A stretch of 64,000 nucleotides of DNA from CAWAMD01 sp963783045 (GTDB lineage: Bacteria; Actinomycetota; Nitriliruptoria; Nitriliruptorales; Nitriliruptoraceae): the NCBI GenBank assembly GCA_963783045.1, contig CAWAMD010000001.1:434001-498000 (forward strand), in the 5' to 3' direction. The notes below the pieces were generated by a model. It made no database searches, was not told the origin of the DNA, and saw only the letters and a program-made list of their open reading frames with translations. Both the position numbers and the translations under genes were made by a program. Shown piece by piece: positions 55,414-64,000 of this stretch; the stretch's first letter is position 1, and each line of letters starts with the position of its first letter.

Positions 55414-58400
55414 ATGAGGGATCGTGTCTCGACGCGTGTCAGCGTCGTCGTCGTGCTGGTCGCGCTGCTCGGTGCGCTGCTGCCGGGCGTGGCCGGTGCC
55501 ACACCAACGGGGCCACCGAACGACGGGTGGCGCGACGGGCTGGCCGCCGCCTCGGTGGATCCGGCGGGGGCCGCGCCGACCGACCTCAAGGCCCGGATCG
55601 CCGGCGACCTCGCACCGCTGGCCGACACCGCCGGGGCACTGACCACCGGCGACGTGCAGACGCTGGCCGACGACGCCGCCGGTGCCTACGCCGACGACGT
55701 GCGGCTGCTGCCCGAGACCATCCGCACCGTCCTCGGCGACGACCAGCGCGTGGCCGCCGGGCTCCAGGCGCGGCTGAACGACACCCCCGACGACCCCCTG
55801 CTGCTCGCTGCGGCGGCCGACCTGCTGGCCGCCGACCGGGCCAGCGCGACGGTGATGGTCGCCGACGCGACCCTGCTCGTGCGCAGCGGGCCTGGCGGCG
55901 ACCACGCCGACGAGACCGCCCTGACCCAGGCGCAGCGTTTCCTCGACCAGGCCGCCGACGCCTGGTCCCGCGGCCAGCCCCTCGCGGTGATCGAGCCGCT
56001 CGAGCAGGCCATGCTGCGGGCCGCCGACGTGCTCGCCAACCACGGGATCAGCTACGCGCCGGGAGCCGACGCCGACGGGGACGGGCTCGCGGACCTGCTC
56101 GAGTTCCGCATCGGCAGCGACCCGCGGGTCGGAGACACGGACGGCGACGGTCTCGGCGACGCGTTCGAGGCCGGCAACATCCCCTACCACCTGCCCACGG
56201 TCTGCCGACACGACCGGCGACGGCACCCCCGACGCCGCCAGCGACGTCGACGGCGACGGCCTGACCGCCGCCCGCGAGCAGACACTCGGCACCGACCCGC
56301 TGACCCCGGACAGCGACGGCGACGGGCTGAGCGACGGCGCCGAGTTGCGCGCGGGCACCGACCCGCTGAACCCCGACTCCGACGGCGACGGCATCCTCGA
56401 CGGCGCCGACGCAACACACCGCCACCGTCGACGGTCCCGGTGGCGTGGAGGTCGCCCTGACCGGCGTCGGGGACCTCGCCGGCGGCTTCCAGGCCACCTC
56501 CCTGGCCGGCGCGCCCCACCTCGGTGACGCCGGCCAGGTCGGCCACGCCTGGGACCTCCATCTCGACGACACGGTCGCCGGCGGGCTGACCGGCGCACAG
56601 GTCACCCTCCCGTTCGACCCCGCCGCGTTCACCGGCGACCCGGCCGACCTGCACCTGTTCACCTACGACGAGGAGATCGGCGCCTGGCTGCCGGTCTCCC
56701 GGCGACACCCACGTGACGTGGCCGCCGGCACATCACCGTCACCGGGCCGGTGCCGGCACTTCTCCATCTACGCGGTGTTCGACATCGCGAACTGGGGCCA
56801 GACCTGGACCGCGCTCGGCGGCACCTGCGCACCGCGGGGCGAGGGCAGCGGCAACGTGGCGCTGTTCCTCGACCTCGTGTTCACCCTCGACTCGTCCGGG
56901 TCGATGGCCTGGAACGACCCGGCCGGGCTGCGCCGGACCAGCCACGAGAAGAGCTTCGTCGACGCGCTCGTCGACGGCGACCGCGCCGCCGTGGTCGACT
57001 TCGACTCCTGGAGCCGGCTGCTGCAGGGCCTCGACGGAGAACCGCGACGCCGTCAAGGCCGCCATCGACCGGATCGACTCGTCGGGCGGGACGAACATCT
57101 ACGCGGGGGTCGCTCACCGGGCCCTCGACGAGCTCGACCGGGCCAGCAGCCCCGAGCGCGGGAAGATCGTCATCCTGCTCACCGACGGGGAGGGCTACTA
57201 CTCGTCGTCGCTGGCACAGCCGGGCCGCCGCGGCCGGCGTCACGATCTACACGGTCGGGCTCGGCGCCAGCGTCGACGCGGGCCTGCTGCGCTCATCGCC
57301 GAGGGCACCGGCGGCCAGTACTACCCGGTCGCGACCGCCGAGGACCTGCCCGAGGTGTTCCGCACCATCGCGAGGACACCGGTGACTCCGGCGCCGACAC
57401 CGACGGCGACGGCCTGACCGACTGCGAGGAGGAGCAGGGCTACTACGACGGGGGCGGCGGCTGCTGACCTCCGACCCGCGGCTCGCCGACACCGACGGCG
57501 ACCTCGTCGGCGACGGCGAGGAGGCCGGTGCCGGTCATCGTCCTCGGCGACGTGCCGATCATCGGCGGCTGGCTGACCGACCTCGGCGTCGGGGACGTCA
57601 CCTCCGGGCGGCCCCCTCCGACCCGCGGCTCGTCGACACGGACGGCGACGGGGTGAGCGACCCCGAGGAGGCCGACCACAGCACCAACGCGTGGCTGGTC
57701 GACTCCGACAACGACGGGGTCGACGACGACACCGAGATCGACTTCGGCACCGACCCGGACAACGTCAACACCGACGGCGACAAGCGCAGCGACCTCGAGG
57801 AGTACCAGGGGCTCGCCGACGGGTTCGACCCGCGCTTCCCCGACACCGGACGAGCAAGTGGTCCTGGGCCCGCGACTACGCCATCGGGGTCGTGTTCGGG
57901 GACTTCTGGGAGCGCGACTCCATCGCCTGGCTGCTCGGCAACATCAGCGGCGGCGCGTCGTCCGCCATCCCGGTGATCGGGTGGGTCACCGGCACGGTCG
58001 CCGACATCCGCGACACCATCGCCAACCTCGTCCACGGCAACTGGGTCGGCGCCGGGTTCAGCGTCGCCGGGGTCGTGCCCTACGCCGGGGACGTCGGCGC
58101 CGCCGTGGCGACGTCGGCAAGTTCGTCGTGCGCAACGCCGACAAGGCCGACGAGGTCGCCGTCGCGGTCTCCAAGCTCGACAACGTCCCCGAGTTCGCGC
58201 GCGTGCGGCTGCTCAGGTCGGTCCTGTCGGACGCGGCCGAGCGGGCCGTGCGGGAGGCCGGCGTCGCCGACGAGGTGCTGCTGCGCCTGGCGAAGGGCCG
58301 CACGCCGATGAAGAGCCTCGCCGCCACGCTCGAGGGCGCGGCGGACGTGCGCACCGGCGACATCGGTGACTTCCTCCACGACTGGCGTGCGGCCGAGCAG

Positions 58401-58712
58401 CACCTGCGCGACGCCTACGCTGCCGAGGGGAAGTACTTCCCGACCGGGAGCGGTGGCCGGTTCGTCGACGCGTGTAGCGGCTGCGACGCGGTCGCCGGTG
58501 GCGTGGCCCGCGAGGCCAAGAGTGGGTACGTGAAGAACTCGGCGTTCGTGCGCCGCCAGATCGCGAAGGACCGGTGGTTGATGGACAACCGCGGCTCGAA
58601 CGTCGAGTGGCACTTCTTCCCGAGCGCCCGCAGCCAGAGCGTCGGCGCGTCCGAGAGCGTGCTACAGCTGCTGCGGGACAACGACATCCCGTACGTCGTC
58701 CATCTGCCCTAG
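55414..58712 (+). CDS. Secreted VWA / calcium-repeat polymorphic toxin with nuclease-like C-terminus, frameshifted
   Basis: ATG at 55414. Signal peptide (VSVVVVLVALLGALLPGVAG), a helical N-terminal region, and DxDxDG calcium repeats (DTDGDGLGD, DSDGDGLSD). A VWA domain has a MIDAS start (LDSSGSMAW) and GGTNIYAGV, and more calcium repeats follow. A pretoxin-like hydrophobic module has IPVIGWVTGTVADIRD and VVPYAGDVGAA. The C-terminus has VAREAKSGYVKNSAFVRRQI and VEWHFFPS, the core of restriction-endonuclease-fold toxins. About eight single-base frame changes lie between 56200 and 58120; the last 590 bp with the toxin are intact. A neighbouring 3' gene fits an immunity role. The toxin fold is family-based inference. 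Confidence 0.75.
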
Positions 58713-58732
58713 CCAGAGGAGCGTGCCCCACC

Positions 58733-59278
58733 ATGCCGTTTCGGACGCTCGGTGAGGAGTCACGTCAGGCCGCCGAGGCCTACTACCGCGCCTGGCTCGA
58801 CGAGATGGACGCGCGCCTGCGGGCCTTCGCTCGCGAGGTAGAGGAGACCGGTGGTCCGGTCGTCGACTACTCACCCGACAGCCTCGGCCCGCTCTGGGCG
58901 TGGCTGACCGAGCGAGCGGAGCTCGTGGATGGGCTACCAGCCGACGCGGACGTGCCGGGATGGCTGGTGCCCGACCCGGGGGAGCAGGCCGTGGATGTCG
59001 CCAGCGTCTGGCGGGTCGACGGGTACGCCCGCTACCTGGGCGAGGTCTGCCGGCGCCACCTCACCGGGGTCGACTGGACGCTCGAGGTCGACGCGCGGCG
59101 CGGGGCGGTCAACGTCGACCACCACTGGCCGGTCATCGACGGGCCGGGGGTGCGCCACAACCCGGTGGTGCTGCTGCGAATTCTCATGCGGGCGCTGACC
59201 CGGCCGGGGCGGCGGGTGGCCACCCCGGGGGAGCTCTACGCCCGGTGGGCGGCGGACAACATCGACGCGGCAGGTTGA
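58733..59278 (+). CDS. Probable immunity protein for the polymorphic toxin
   Basis: ATG at 58733, 18 bp after the toxin stop, with AGAGGAG upstream. The 181-residue cytosolic, acidic, alpha/beta protein (RTLGEESRQAAEAYYRAWLD ... WLTERAELVDGLPAD) has no signal or membrane segment, as expected for an immunity factor. I do not recognise a named family; the call rests on position, size and charge. Confidence 0.6.
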   Translation: MPFRTLGEESRQAAEAYYRAWLDEMDARLRAFAREVEETGGPVVDYSPDSLGPLWAWLTERAELVDGLPADADVPGWLVPDPGEQAVDVASVWRVDGYARYLGEVCRRHLTGVDWTLEVDARRGAVNVDHHWPVIDGPGVRHNPVVLLRILMRALTRPGRRVATPGELYARWAADNIDAAG

Positions 59279-59329
59279 GCGGGGCCGGCTGGGGCGTCAG
59301 ACCGTACTCGCGATGGTCGGGGCGCCCTT

Positions 59330-59736
59330 TCACGGTCGCGGCGCTGGCGCCGGGGGAGTCGCGACCGGGACCGGCACGTCGGTCCGTGCCAGGCGGCGAT
59401 CCGTGGTGACGAGCGTCGCATCCAGATCCTGGGCGAGAACCACGTACAGGGCGTCGAGAACACGCACGCGTTCCTGCATGTCCAGCGCCCGCACCAGCTG
59501 ACCGCTGCTCGGGGGATGATCTCCCGCGAGAGCGCTGTCGCCTCGTGCTGCATCTGCCGCCCATCCGCCACGTCGACGGCGCCGGCTCGCACGAGTCGGG
59601 CGACGGCTGACGTGACCTCCGCGAGCTGATGGGCGGGTGCGGCGATGCGCTGGCCGCGGAGCTGATCGAGCACCCAGTCGCGTGAGGGTTGACCGAGGAG
59701 CACGTCCACCAGCGCCGAGGCGTCGAGGACGATCAT
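59330..59736 (-). CDS. vapC: VapC-type PIN-domain toxin, one frameshift
   Basis: ATG at 59736 (MIVLDASALVDVLLGQP; first catalytic Asp at residue 5). AEVTSAVARLVRAGA follows (conserved Glu). Near 59515 the frame changes to one reading RVLDALYVVLAQDLDATLVT and TTDRRLA (C-terminal Asp residues) and stops at 59330. PIN toxins cut tRNA or rRNA. It overlaps vapB (ATGA). As written the C-terminal half is lost. Confidence 0.78.
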
Positions 59737-59954
59737 GCGCCGAAGTCGTCGCGCACGGCGTCCGTGAGCTCCTCGGTTGCGACACGGGCCGTCAGCCGCG
59801 ACGGACGGTCGGCGGCCGCGGCGATCCAGCCGTCGTTGTCCTGGGCGCTGAGGGCCTCCTCGACGGCCTCCTGCGCCAGCGCCGAGAGGGCGAGGCCGTG
59901 CTCGCGCGCTCGACGGTAGAGCTCGTCGGGGAGGTAGACGCTGACCTTCGGCAC
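59733..59954 (-). CDS. vapB: VapB-type antitoxin (ribbon-helix-helix)
   Basis: GTG at 59954 follows GGAGG at 6 nt. The 73-residue product begins PKVSVYLPDELYRRAREHGL, a ribbon-helix-helix, with a C-terminal toxin-binding tail (TARVATEELTDAVRDDFGA). Overlaps vapC. Confidence 0.8.
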   Translation of the reverse strand: MPKVSVYLPDELYRRAREHGLALSALAQEAVEEALSAQDNDGWIAAAADRPSRLTARVATEELTDAVRDDFGA

Positions 59955-60054
59955 GGACCACCTCCGCCGTCGGGGTGTACCCCGAGGGTACTCCGAGACC
60001 CTGACCCGGTACCGCTCCTCGCGCTGCGGGCCCTCGGGCCGCTGCGCCGAGGCC

Positions 60055-60095
60055 CGGAGAACGACTCGTCGTCCGTGCAGCTCGAAGCGCGCCCC
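60055..60095 (+). pseudogene. Short HipB-derived relic
   Basis: GAGAACGACTCGTCG and GTGCAGCTCGA-GCGCGC match hipB at about 34157-34192 (33 of about 36 bases), encoding ENDSSSVQLE. The surroundings are unrelated. Confidence 0.45.
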
Positions 60096-60106
60096 CAAGA
60101 GGCTGA

Positions 60107-60128
60107 GCCCCGGCCGACGGCCGGGGGC
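60107..60128 (-). terminator. Hairpin terminator of paralogue 3
   Basis: GCCCCGGCC-GAC-GGCCGGGGGC, with one bulged G, 18 bp after the stop. Confidence 0.55.
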
Positions 60129-60146
60129 CAGGAAGGATCGGGGTCC

Positions 60147-60923
60147 CTACTTCCCGGCTTGGGCGTTCGCCTGCAGGTAGGCGATGCACCCTCCCTGATT
60201 AGCGAAGCCGAAGTCCGCGTACCCGCCCTTCCGGCAGTCGCTCTTCGAGATCGGCGGCACCTCGAAGTCGTAGACGGTGGTGTCACCGTCGAGCGTGACG
60301 ACCACGTTGTCGACGTACCCGCTCGTGCCGGCATCACTGGCGTTGGATTGGCCGACGTTGATGGCGAAGGTCCGGACCGTGCTGCCCGCCGGCATGTCGG
60401 CCAGGGAGCTCGGACAGGTGGCGCCGCCCCGAGCGGTCACGCTCGGAGCCCCGACGGTCGTGCCGACCGTCCGCCAGCCGCCGCCGTCCGGCGCGCTCTT
60501 GGCCCCGTAGCTGAAGCGGCAGTCGTAGAAGTTGTCCACGGGCGTGCCGGGCAGGTTCGTGTAGACGTTGAGGTAGAAGTCGCTGTCCCGTCCGGTCGCC
60601 AGCTTGTAGTCGAACGTGAACGCGGTGTCCGAGGTGATCGGCGCGAACGAGAACAGCTCGCCGATGAACTTGTCCGGGCCGTTCGTCCCGATCGGCGGGA
60701 CGAAGAGGCTGCCGTCCCCGATCTTGGCCTCGTCCGAGCTGAACGCGAACGGGGTCGTGTTCTCGGGATCCCGGTTGAACCACCAGCCGGCCGACCCGTT
60801 CTCGCCCTTCTTCACGTTCACGGTGTTGGTCACGACCGTCTCGGTCGTGGTGGCAGCGCTCGCCGCCCCCGCGGTGAGCGCCATCGCGGCGACGACCGCC
60901 AAGCCTGCAGTCAATGTGCGCAT
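60147..60923 (-). CDS. Secreted protein with cysteine-containing C-terminal motif, paralogue 3
   Basis: ATG at 60923 after GGAGAC. 258 residues with a signal peptide (TAGLAVVAAMALTAGAASA). The beta-rich body includes FDYKLATGRDSDFYLNVYTN and FYDCRFSYG, then VYDFE and DCRKGGYADFGFANQGGC at the C-terminus. It is the complete version of the truncated gene at 49948 and shares the ending with 29777. Probably a released or wall-associated recognition or structural protein; no catalytic residues seen. Confidence 0.75.
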   Translation of the reverse strand: MRTLTAGLAVVAAMALTAGAASAATTTETVVTNTVNVKKGENGSAGWWFNRDPENTTPFAFSSDEAKIGDGSLFVPPIGTNGPDKFIGELFSFAPITSDTAFTFDYKLATGRDSDFYLNVYTNLPGTPVDNFYDCRFSYGAKSAPDGGGWRTVGTTVGAPSVTARGGATCPSSLADMPAGSTVRTFAINVGQSNASDAGTSGYVDNVVVTLDGDTTVYDFEVPPISKSDCRKGGYADFGFANQGGCIAYLQANAQAGK

Positions 60924-61339
60924 GCGTGTCTCCTGGCCGGATCTCTGCCCGAGGAGGGGGCGACGCTCGTCCCCTCCCTCATCCGGCGGGTGGGTTCGCC
61001 ACTGGCTCCACGCGGCTCAGGCGACCAGATTCGATGCCGCGCTTCGTTGCCCCGCCTCCCCTGCACGGTGCCGGCACGACCACCGGCCGGTCAAGCGATT
61101 GCCGGCGCGTGCGCCAAATAGGGTGCCAGGGGGCTACCGGTCAACGACCTGGGGGCCCACGCCGTCTGGTGCCGTGACCATGACGCAACCTGGCCAGCTG
61201 GGTGCAGAACGGCTCGTGGAGGTCGGCCGGGCGGGGCAAGCTACAGCGGAGCGCGAGCCACCGCGTCCAGGTGGGCACTGCCCCCGCGTGGCGCAGGCGC
61301 TCTCGCGCCGGCCGGCGGTCCGCTTGGAGTGCTCGGGGC
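60924..61339. other. Spacer before the RES relic
   Basis: No intact gene; some Arg/Pro-rich frames only. The minus-strand promoter of 60923 is presumably here. Confidence 0.35.
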
Positions 61340-61853
61340 GAGGACTGGCGATGGGACGGCTTCCCCGTGCCACATCATCGCTTCGACCCGCCGTCCGGAC
61401 GATTCCGGATCCGCTACGCGGCCAACGACCCGGGTTGCGGCAGCGCGCGAACGCTTCCCCGCACGGCGCATCACGGTCGCCGCGGCGTCGCTTCACCTCG
61501 TGGAGCTGCACGGTCCGCCGCCGGCACTGCATCTGACACATCAGGGGAACCTCGACGCCCTCGGCGTCGACGACCGCATCAACACGGGGCGGCTCGATCG
61601 CGAGCTGCCCGGCGGACGGGACCCGCTGCTGGACGTTTGCCGGCAGCTCTCGGACGCCGTGTATGACTGGTGGGAAGCAGCCCCGCCGCCGATCGTGTAC
61701 CGCACGCGCCGCGTCCCGTCGGCGCGCAGCATGGCGTTCACCGGGGCGTGCTCGTGGCAGGCGGTGCGGTCGCGGCCTCTTCGCGACGCGACCGCGCTGC
61801 TCGTCGCCCTGGTGACCCGTTACGGCTTCGACGTGCCCGACGGCTGGCTGTGA
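61340..61853 (+). pseudogene. RES-domain-like gene, frameshifted
   Basis: One frame reads HHRFDPPSGRFRIRYAANDP, the RES N-terminal Arg/Tyr pattern. A second frame from about 61450 reads ARERFPARRI, then IVYRTRRVPSARSMAFTGAC and DATALLVALVTRYGFDVP, and ends at 61853. No upstream antitoxin is recognisable. It is probably a decayed toxin from another RES subgroup than the 37448/45255 genes. Confidence 0.5.
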
Positions 61854-61949
61854 CGGGACGCGAAAACCCGAGAGCCCGGAACCTGCCAGGGCCGGGAGCA
61901 GCTTGCCCGTAGGCTTGCCGCCATCGGCGAGGCGGACCGAGAGGACGCG

Positions 61950-62996
61950 GTGACGAGGAAGCGGGCACTCATCACGGGCATCACCGGCCAGGACGGCTCG
62001 TATCTGGCCGAGCTGCTCCTCGAGAAGGACTACGAGGTGCACGGGATCATCCGGCGCTCCTCGTCGTTCAACACCGGCCGGATCGATCACATCTACCAGG
62101 ACCCACACGAGCCCGACGTGAAGCTGCACCTGCACTACGGGGATCTGACGGACGGGTCGCAGGTGGCACGGCTGATCCGGATCGTGGAGCCGGACGAGAT
62201 CTACAACCTCGGGGCGCAGTCGCACGTGGCGGTGTCGTTCCAGCAGCCCGAGTACACCGGGGACGTCGACGGGCTCGGCGTGCTCCGTCTGCTCGAACCC
62301 ATCCGCAAGTCCGGTATCCCGACCCGGTACTACCAGGCGGGGACCTCGGAGATGTTCGGGGATGCGCCGCCGCCCCAGTCGCTGGGGTCGCGCTTTCGGC
62401 CGCGATCGCCGTATGCGGCCGCGAAGGCATATGCGTTCTGGATGACGGCCAACTACCGGGAGGCGTACGACCTGTTCGCGGTGAACGGGATCCTGTTCAA
62501 CCACGAGTCGCCGCGGCGGGGCGAGACGTTCGTGACCCGCAAGATCACGCGTGCGGTGGCGCGGATCGTGGCGGGGCGCCAGGAGCATCTGTATCTCGGC
62601 AACCTGGACGCGAAGCGTGACTGGGGCCATGCCAAGGACTATGTCGAGGCGATGTGGCTGATGCTCCAGCAGGACGAGCCTGGCGACTATCTGGTCGGGA
62701 CGGGCGAGACCCATTCGGTGCGGGAGTTCTGCGAGCGGGCGTTTTCGCTGGTGGGGTTGGACTGGGAGCCGTTCGTGAAGGTGGACCCGGCCTACTTCCG
62801 GCCGACCGAGGTCGAGCATCTGCATGCCGATCCGGCCGACACGTTCGAGCGGCTGGGGTGGCGGCCGTCCCACTCGTTCGACGAGCTGGTGGTCGACATG
62901 GTCGAGGCCGATCTCGCCGCCGCCGGGCTGGGCGACCTGGACGAGGCGCGGGCGGTGGTCGCCGAGCGGTTCGGCGCGGCGGTGCGTCGTGGCTGA
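61950..62996 (+). CDS. gmd: GDP-mannose 4,6-dehydratase
   Basis: GTG at 61950 after GAGAGGAC. 348 residues, intact. NAD(P)-binding ALITGITGQDGSYLAELLL, then IIRRSSSFNTGRIDH. The catalytic Thr/Glu are in TSEMFG, and SPYAAAKAYA holds the Tyr-x3-Lys pair. It converts GDP-mannose to GDP-4-keto-6-deoxymannose. The stop overlaps the fcl start by 8 nt, so the two enzymes are made together. Confidence 0.93.
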   Translation: MTRKRALITGITGQDGSYLAELLLEKDYEVHGIIRRSSSFNTGRIDHIYQDPHEPDVKLHLHYGDLTDGSQVARLIRIVEPDEIYNLGAQSHVAVSFQQPEYTGDVDGLGVLRLLEPIRKSGIPTRYYQAGTSEMFGDAPPPQSLGSRFRPRSPYAAAKAYAFWMTANYREAYDLFAVNGILFNHESPRRGETFVTRKITRAVARIVAGRQEHLYLGNLDAKRDWGHAKDYVEAMWLMLQQDEPGDYLVGTGETHSVREFCERAFSLVGLDWEPFVKVDPAYFRPTEVEHLHADPADTFERLGWRPSHSFDELVVDMVEADLAAAGLGDLDEARAVVAERFGAAVRRG

Positions 62997-63992
62997 GCCG
63001 ATCTTCGACCTGGCCGGAAAGCGGGTATGGGTGGCCGGACATCGGGGGATGGTGGGTTCGGCGGTGGTCCGCCGCCTGGCGAACGAGCCGGTTGGCGAGC
63101 TGATCACGGCAACCTCGGCCGAGCTGGATCTGACCCGTCAGGAGCGGGTGGAGCGGTTCGTGGTCGATACCCGGCCGGACGTGCTGATCCTGGCGGCGGC
63201 GAAGGTCGGCGGGATCCATGCCAACCGGACCGCTCAGGGGGCGTTTCTCTACGACAACCTGATGATCGCCGCGAATGCCGTCGAGGCAGCGCGGCTGCAC
63301 GGGGTCGCCAAGACCGTGATCCTCGGGTCGTCGTGCATCTATCCGCGTGATGCCGCCCAGCCGATGGCCGAGGAGGCGCTGCTGACCGGCCCGCTGGAGG
63401 AGACCAACGAGGGGTACGCGATCGCCAAGATCGCCGCGCTCGAGCTCGCCAAGATGTACCGGCGGCAGTATCAGATGGACTGCATCTCGCTGATGCCGAC
63501 CAACCTGTACGGGCCGGGCGACAACTTCGACCTCGAAACCTCCCACGTGCTGCCGGCGCTGCTGCGCCAAGATCCACGACGCGAAGGTCACCGGCGCCGA
63601 CACGGTCACGATCTGGGGGTCGGGGCGACCTCGGCGGGAGTTCCTGCATGCCGACGACGTGGCCGACGCGACCGTGTTCGCGCTGACCCACTACTCGGAC
63701 GAACAGCATCTCAACGTCGGTGCCGGCGTCGACATCTCGATCCGTGAGCTCGCGGAGCTGATCGCCGAGGTGGTCGGCTGGCACGGCGAGTTCGTGCACG
63801 ACACGAGCATGCCCGACGGCACGCCGCGCAAGCTGCTGGACGCCTCCAAGCTCGCCGAGCTTGGGCTGGACCGCACGGATCGGCCTGCGCGAAGGGATCG
63901 AAGACACCTACCGCTGGTTCCTCGAGCACGAGCCCCGAAACGCAAGACGTGGCACTGACCCGGCAGGCCAAGCCGGTAGCGTGCGCCCGTGA
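62989..63992 (+). CDS. fcl: GDP-L-fucose synthase, frameshifted near the 3' end
   Basis: GTG at 62989 overlaps gmd. VWVAGHRGMVGSAVVRRL (NADP loop), GSSCIYP and YAIAKIAALELA (Tyr-x3-Lys). The frame breaks near 63568 (KIHDAKVTGADTVTIWGSGR continues in another frame) and again near 63870. The last recognisable part is REGIEDTYRWFLEHE, so the stop is uncertain: 63958 in one frame, 63992 in another. It epimerises and reduces the Gmd product to GDP-fucose. Fucose could feed the sulfated polymer. Confidence 0.85.
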
Positions 63993-64000
63993 TGGTCCCG

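Overview
The window is from a high-GC Gram-positive-type genome, most likely an actinomycete of the Actinomycetota. The reasons are the strong G/C third-position bias, frequent GTG starts, VanZ and DUF4012 proteins, and secreted proteins carrying W-DVPDGS / PVTRGQMA surface repeats of the kind seen in Nitriliruptoria and Acidimicrobiia. The exact taxon cannot be read from the sequence.

Layout. (1) 1-14.2 kb: secreted and surface proteins. These are the 3' end of a giant repeat protein, a small zinc-ribbon membrane protein, an SLH-like/bulb-lectin/CHAP wall hydrolase, and a large subtilase with fibronectin III and duplicated C-terminal domains. (2) 14.6-27.1 kb: a visibly lower-GC exopolysaccharide island next to an IS630-type transposase relic. 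It encodes a Wzy-like polymerase, a Wzx-like flippase, GT4 and GT2 glycosyltransferases, a priming sugar transferase, a polysaccharide deacetylase, three sulfotransferases and UDP-glucose dehydrogenase. Together these suggest a sulfated, partly deacetylated, uronic-acid-containing polymer made by the Wzx/Wzy route. gmd-fcl (GDP-fucose synthesis) at 62-64 kb may feed the same polymer. (3) 27.3-32.3 kb: a multiply frameshifted DUF4012 gene, a secreted protein with a cysteine-containing C-terminal motif, VanZ, and another secreted protein.

(4) 32.3-61.9 kb: a dense toxin-antitoxin and conflict island. A 4.9-kb cassette (hipBA, AbiEi with a truncated AbiEii, and an Xre-like/RES pair) is present twice as direct repeats (33776-38700 and 41565-46508) flanking a single darTG locus. 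A third, deleted copy follows at 46519-47572. The array is bounded on both sides by paralogous coiled-coil membrane proteins. Beyond it lie an antitoxin/zeta-toxin pair, a 4-kb secreted metalloprotease with a beta-helix and SLH-like repeats, a secreted VWA/calcium-repeat polymorphic toxin with a restriction-endonuclease-like C-terminus and a probable immunity gene, VapBC, and several short relics of the same gene families (VapC, HipB, RES, Xre-like antitoxin, fucose synthase).

Many high-GC genes carry single-base indels that split clear homologous reading frames. They cluster in hipBA, DUF4012 and the VWA toxin, whereas the AbiEi-RES-antitoxin half of the duplicated cassette has no net length difference over 2.3 kb. 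Real gene decay and assembly error therefore both have to be considered, and each case is marked. No tRNA, rRNA, CRISPR array or replication origin was recognised.
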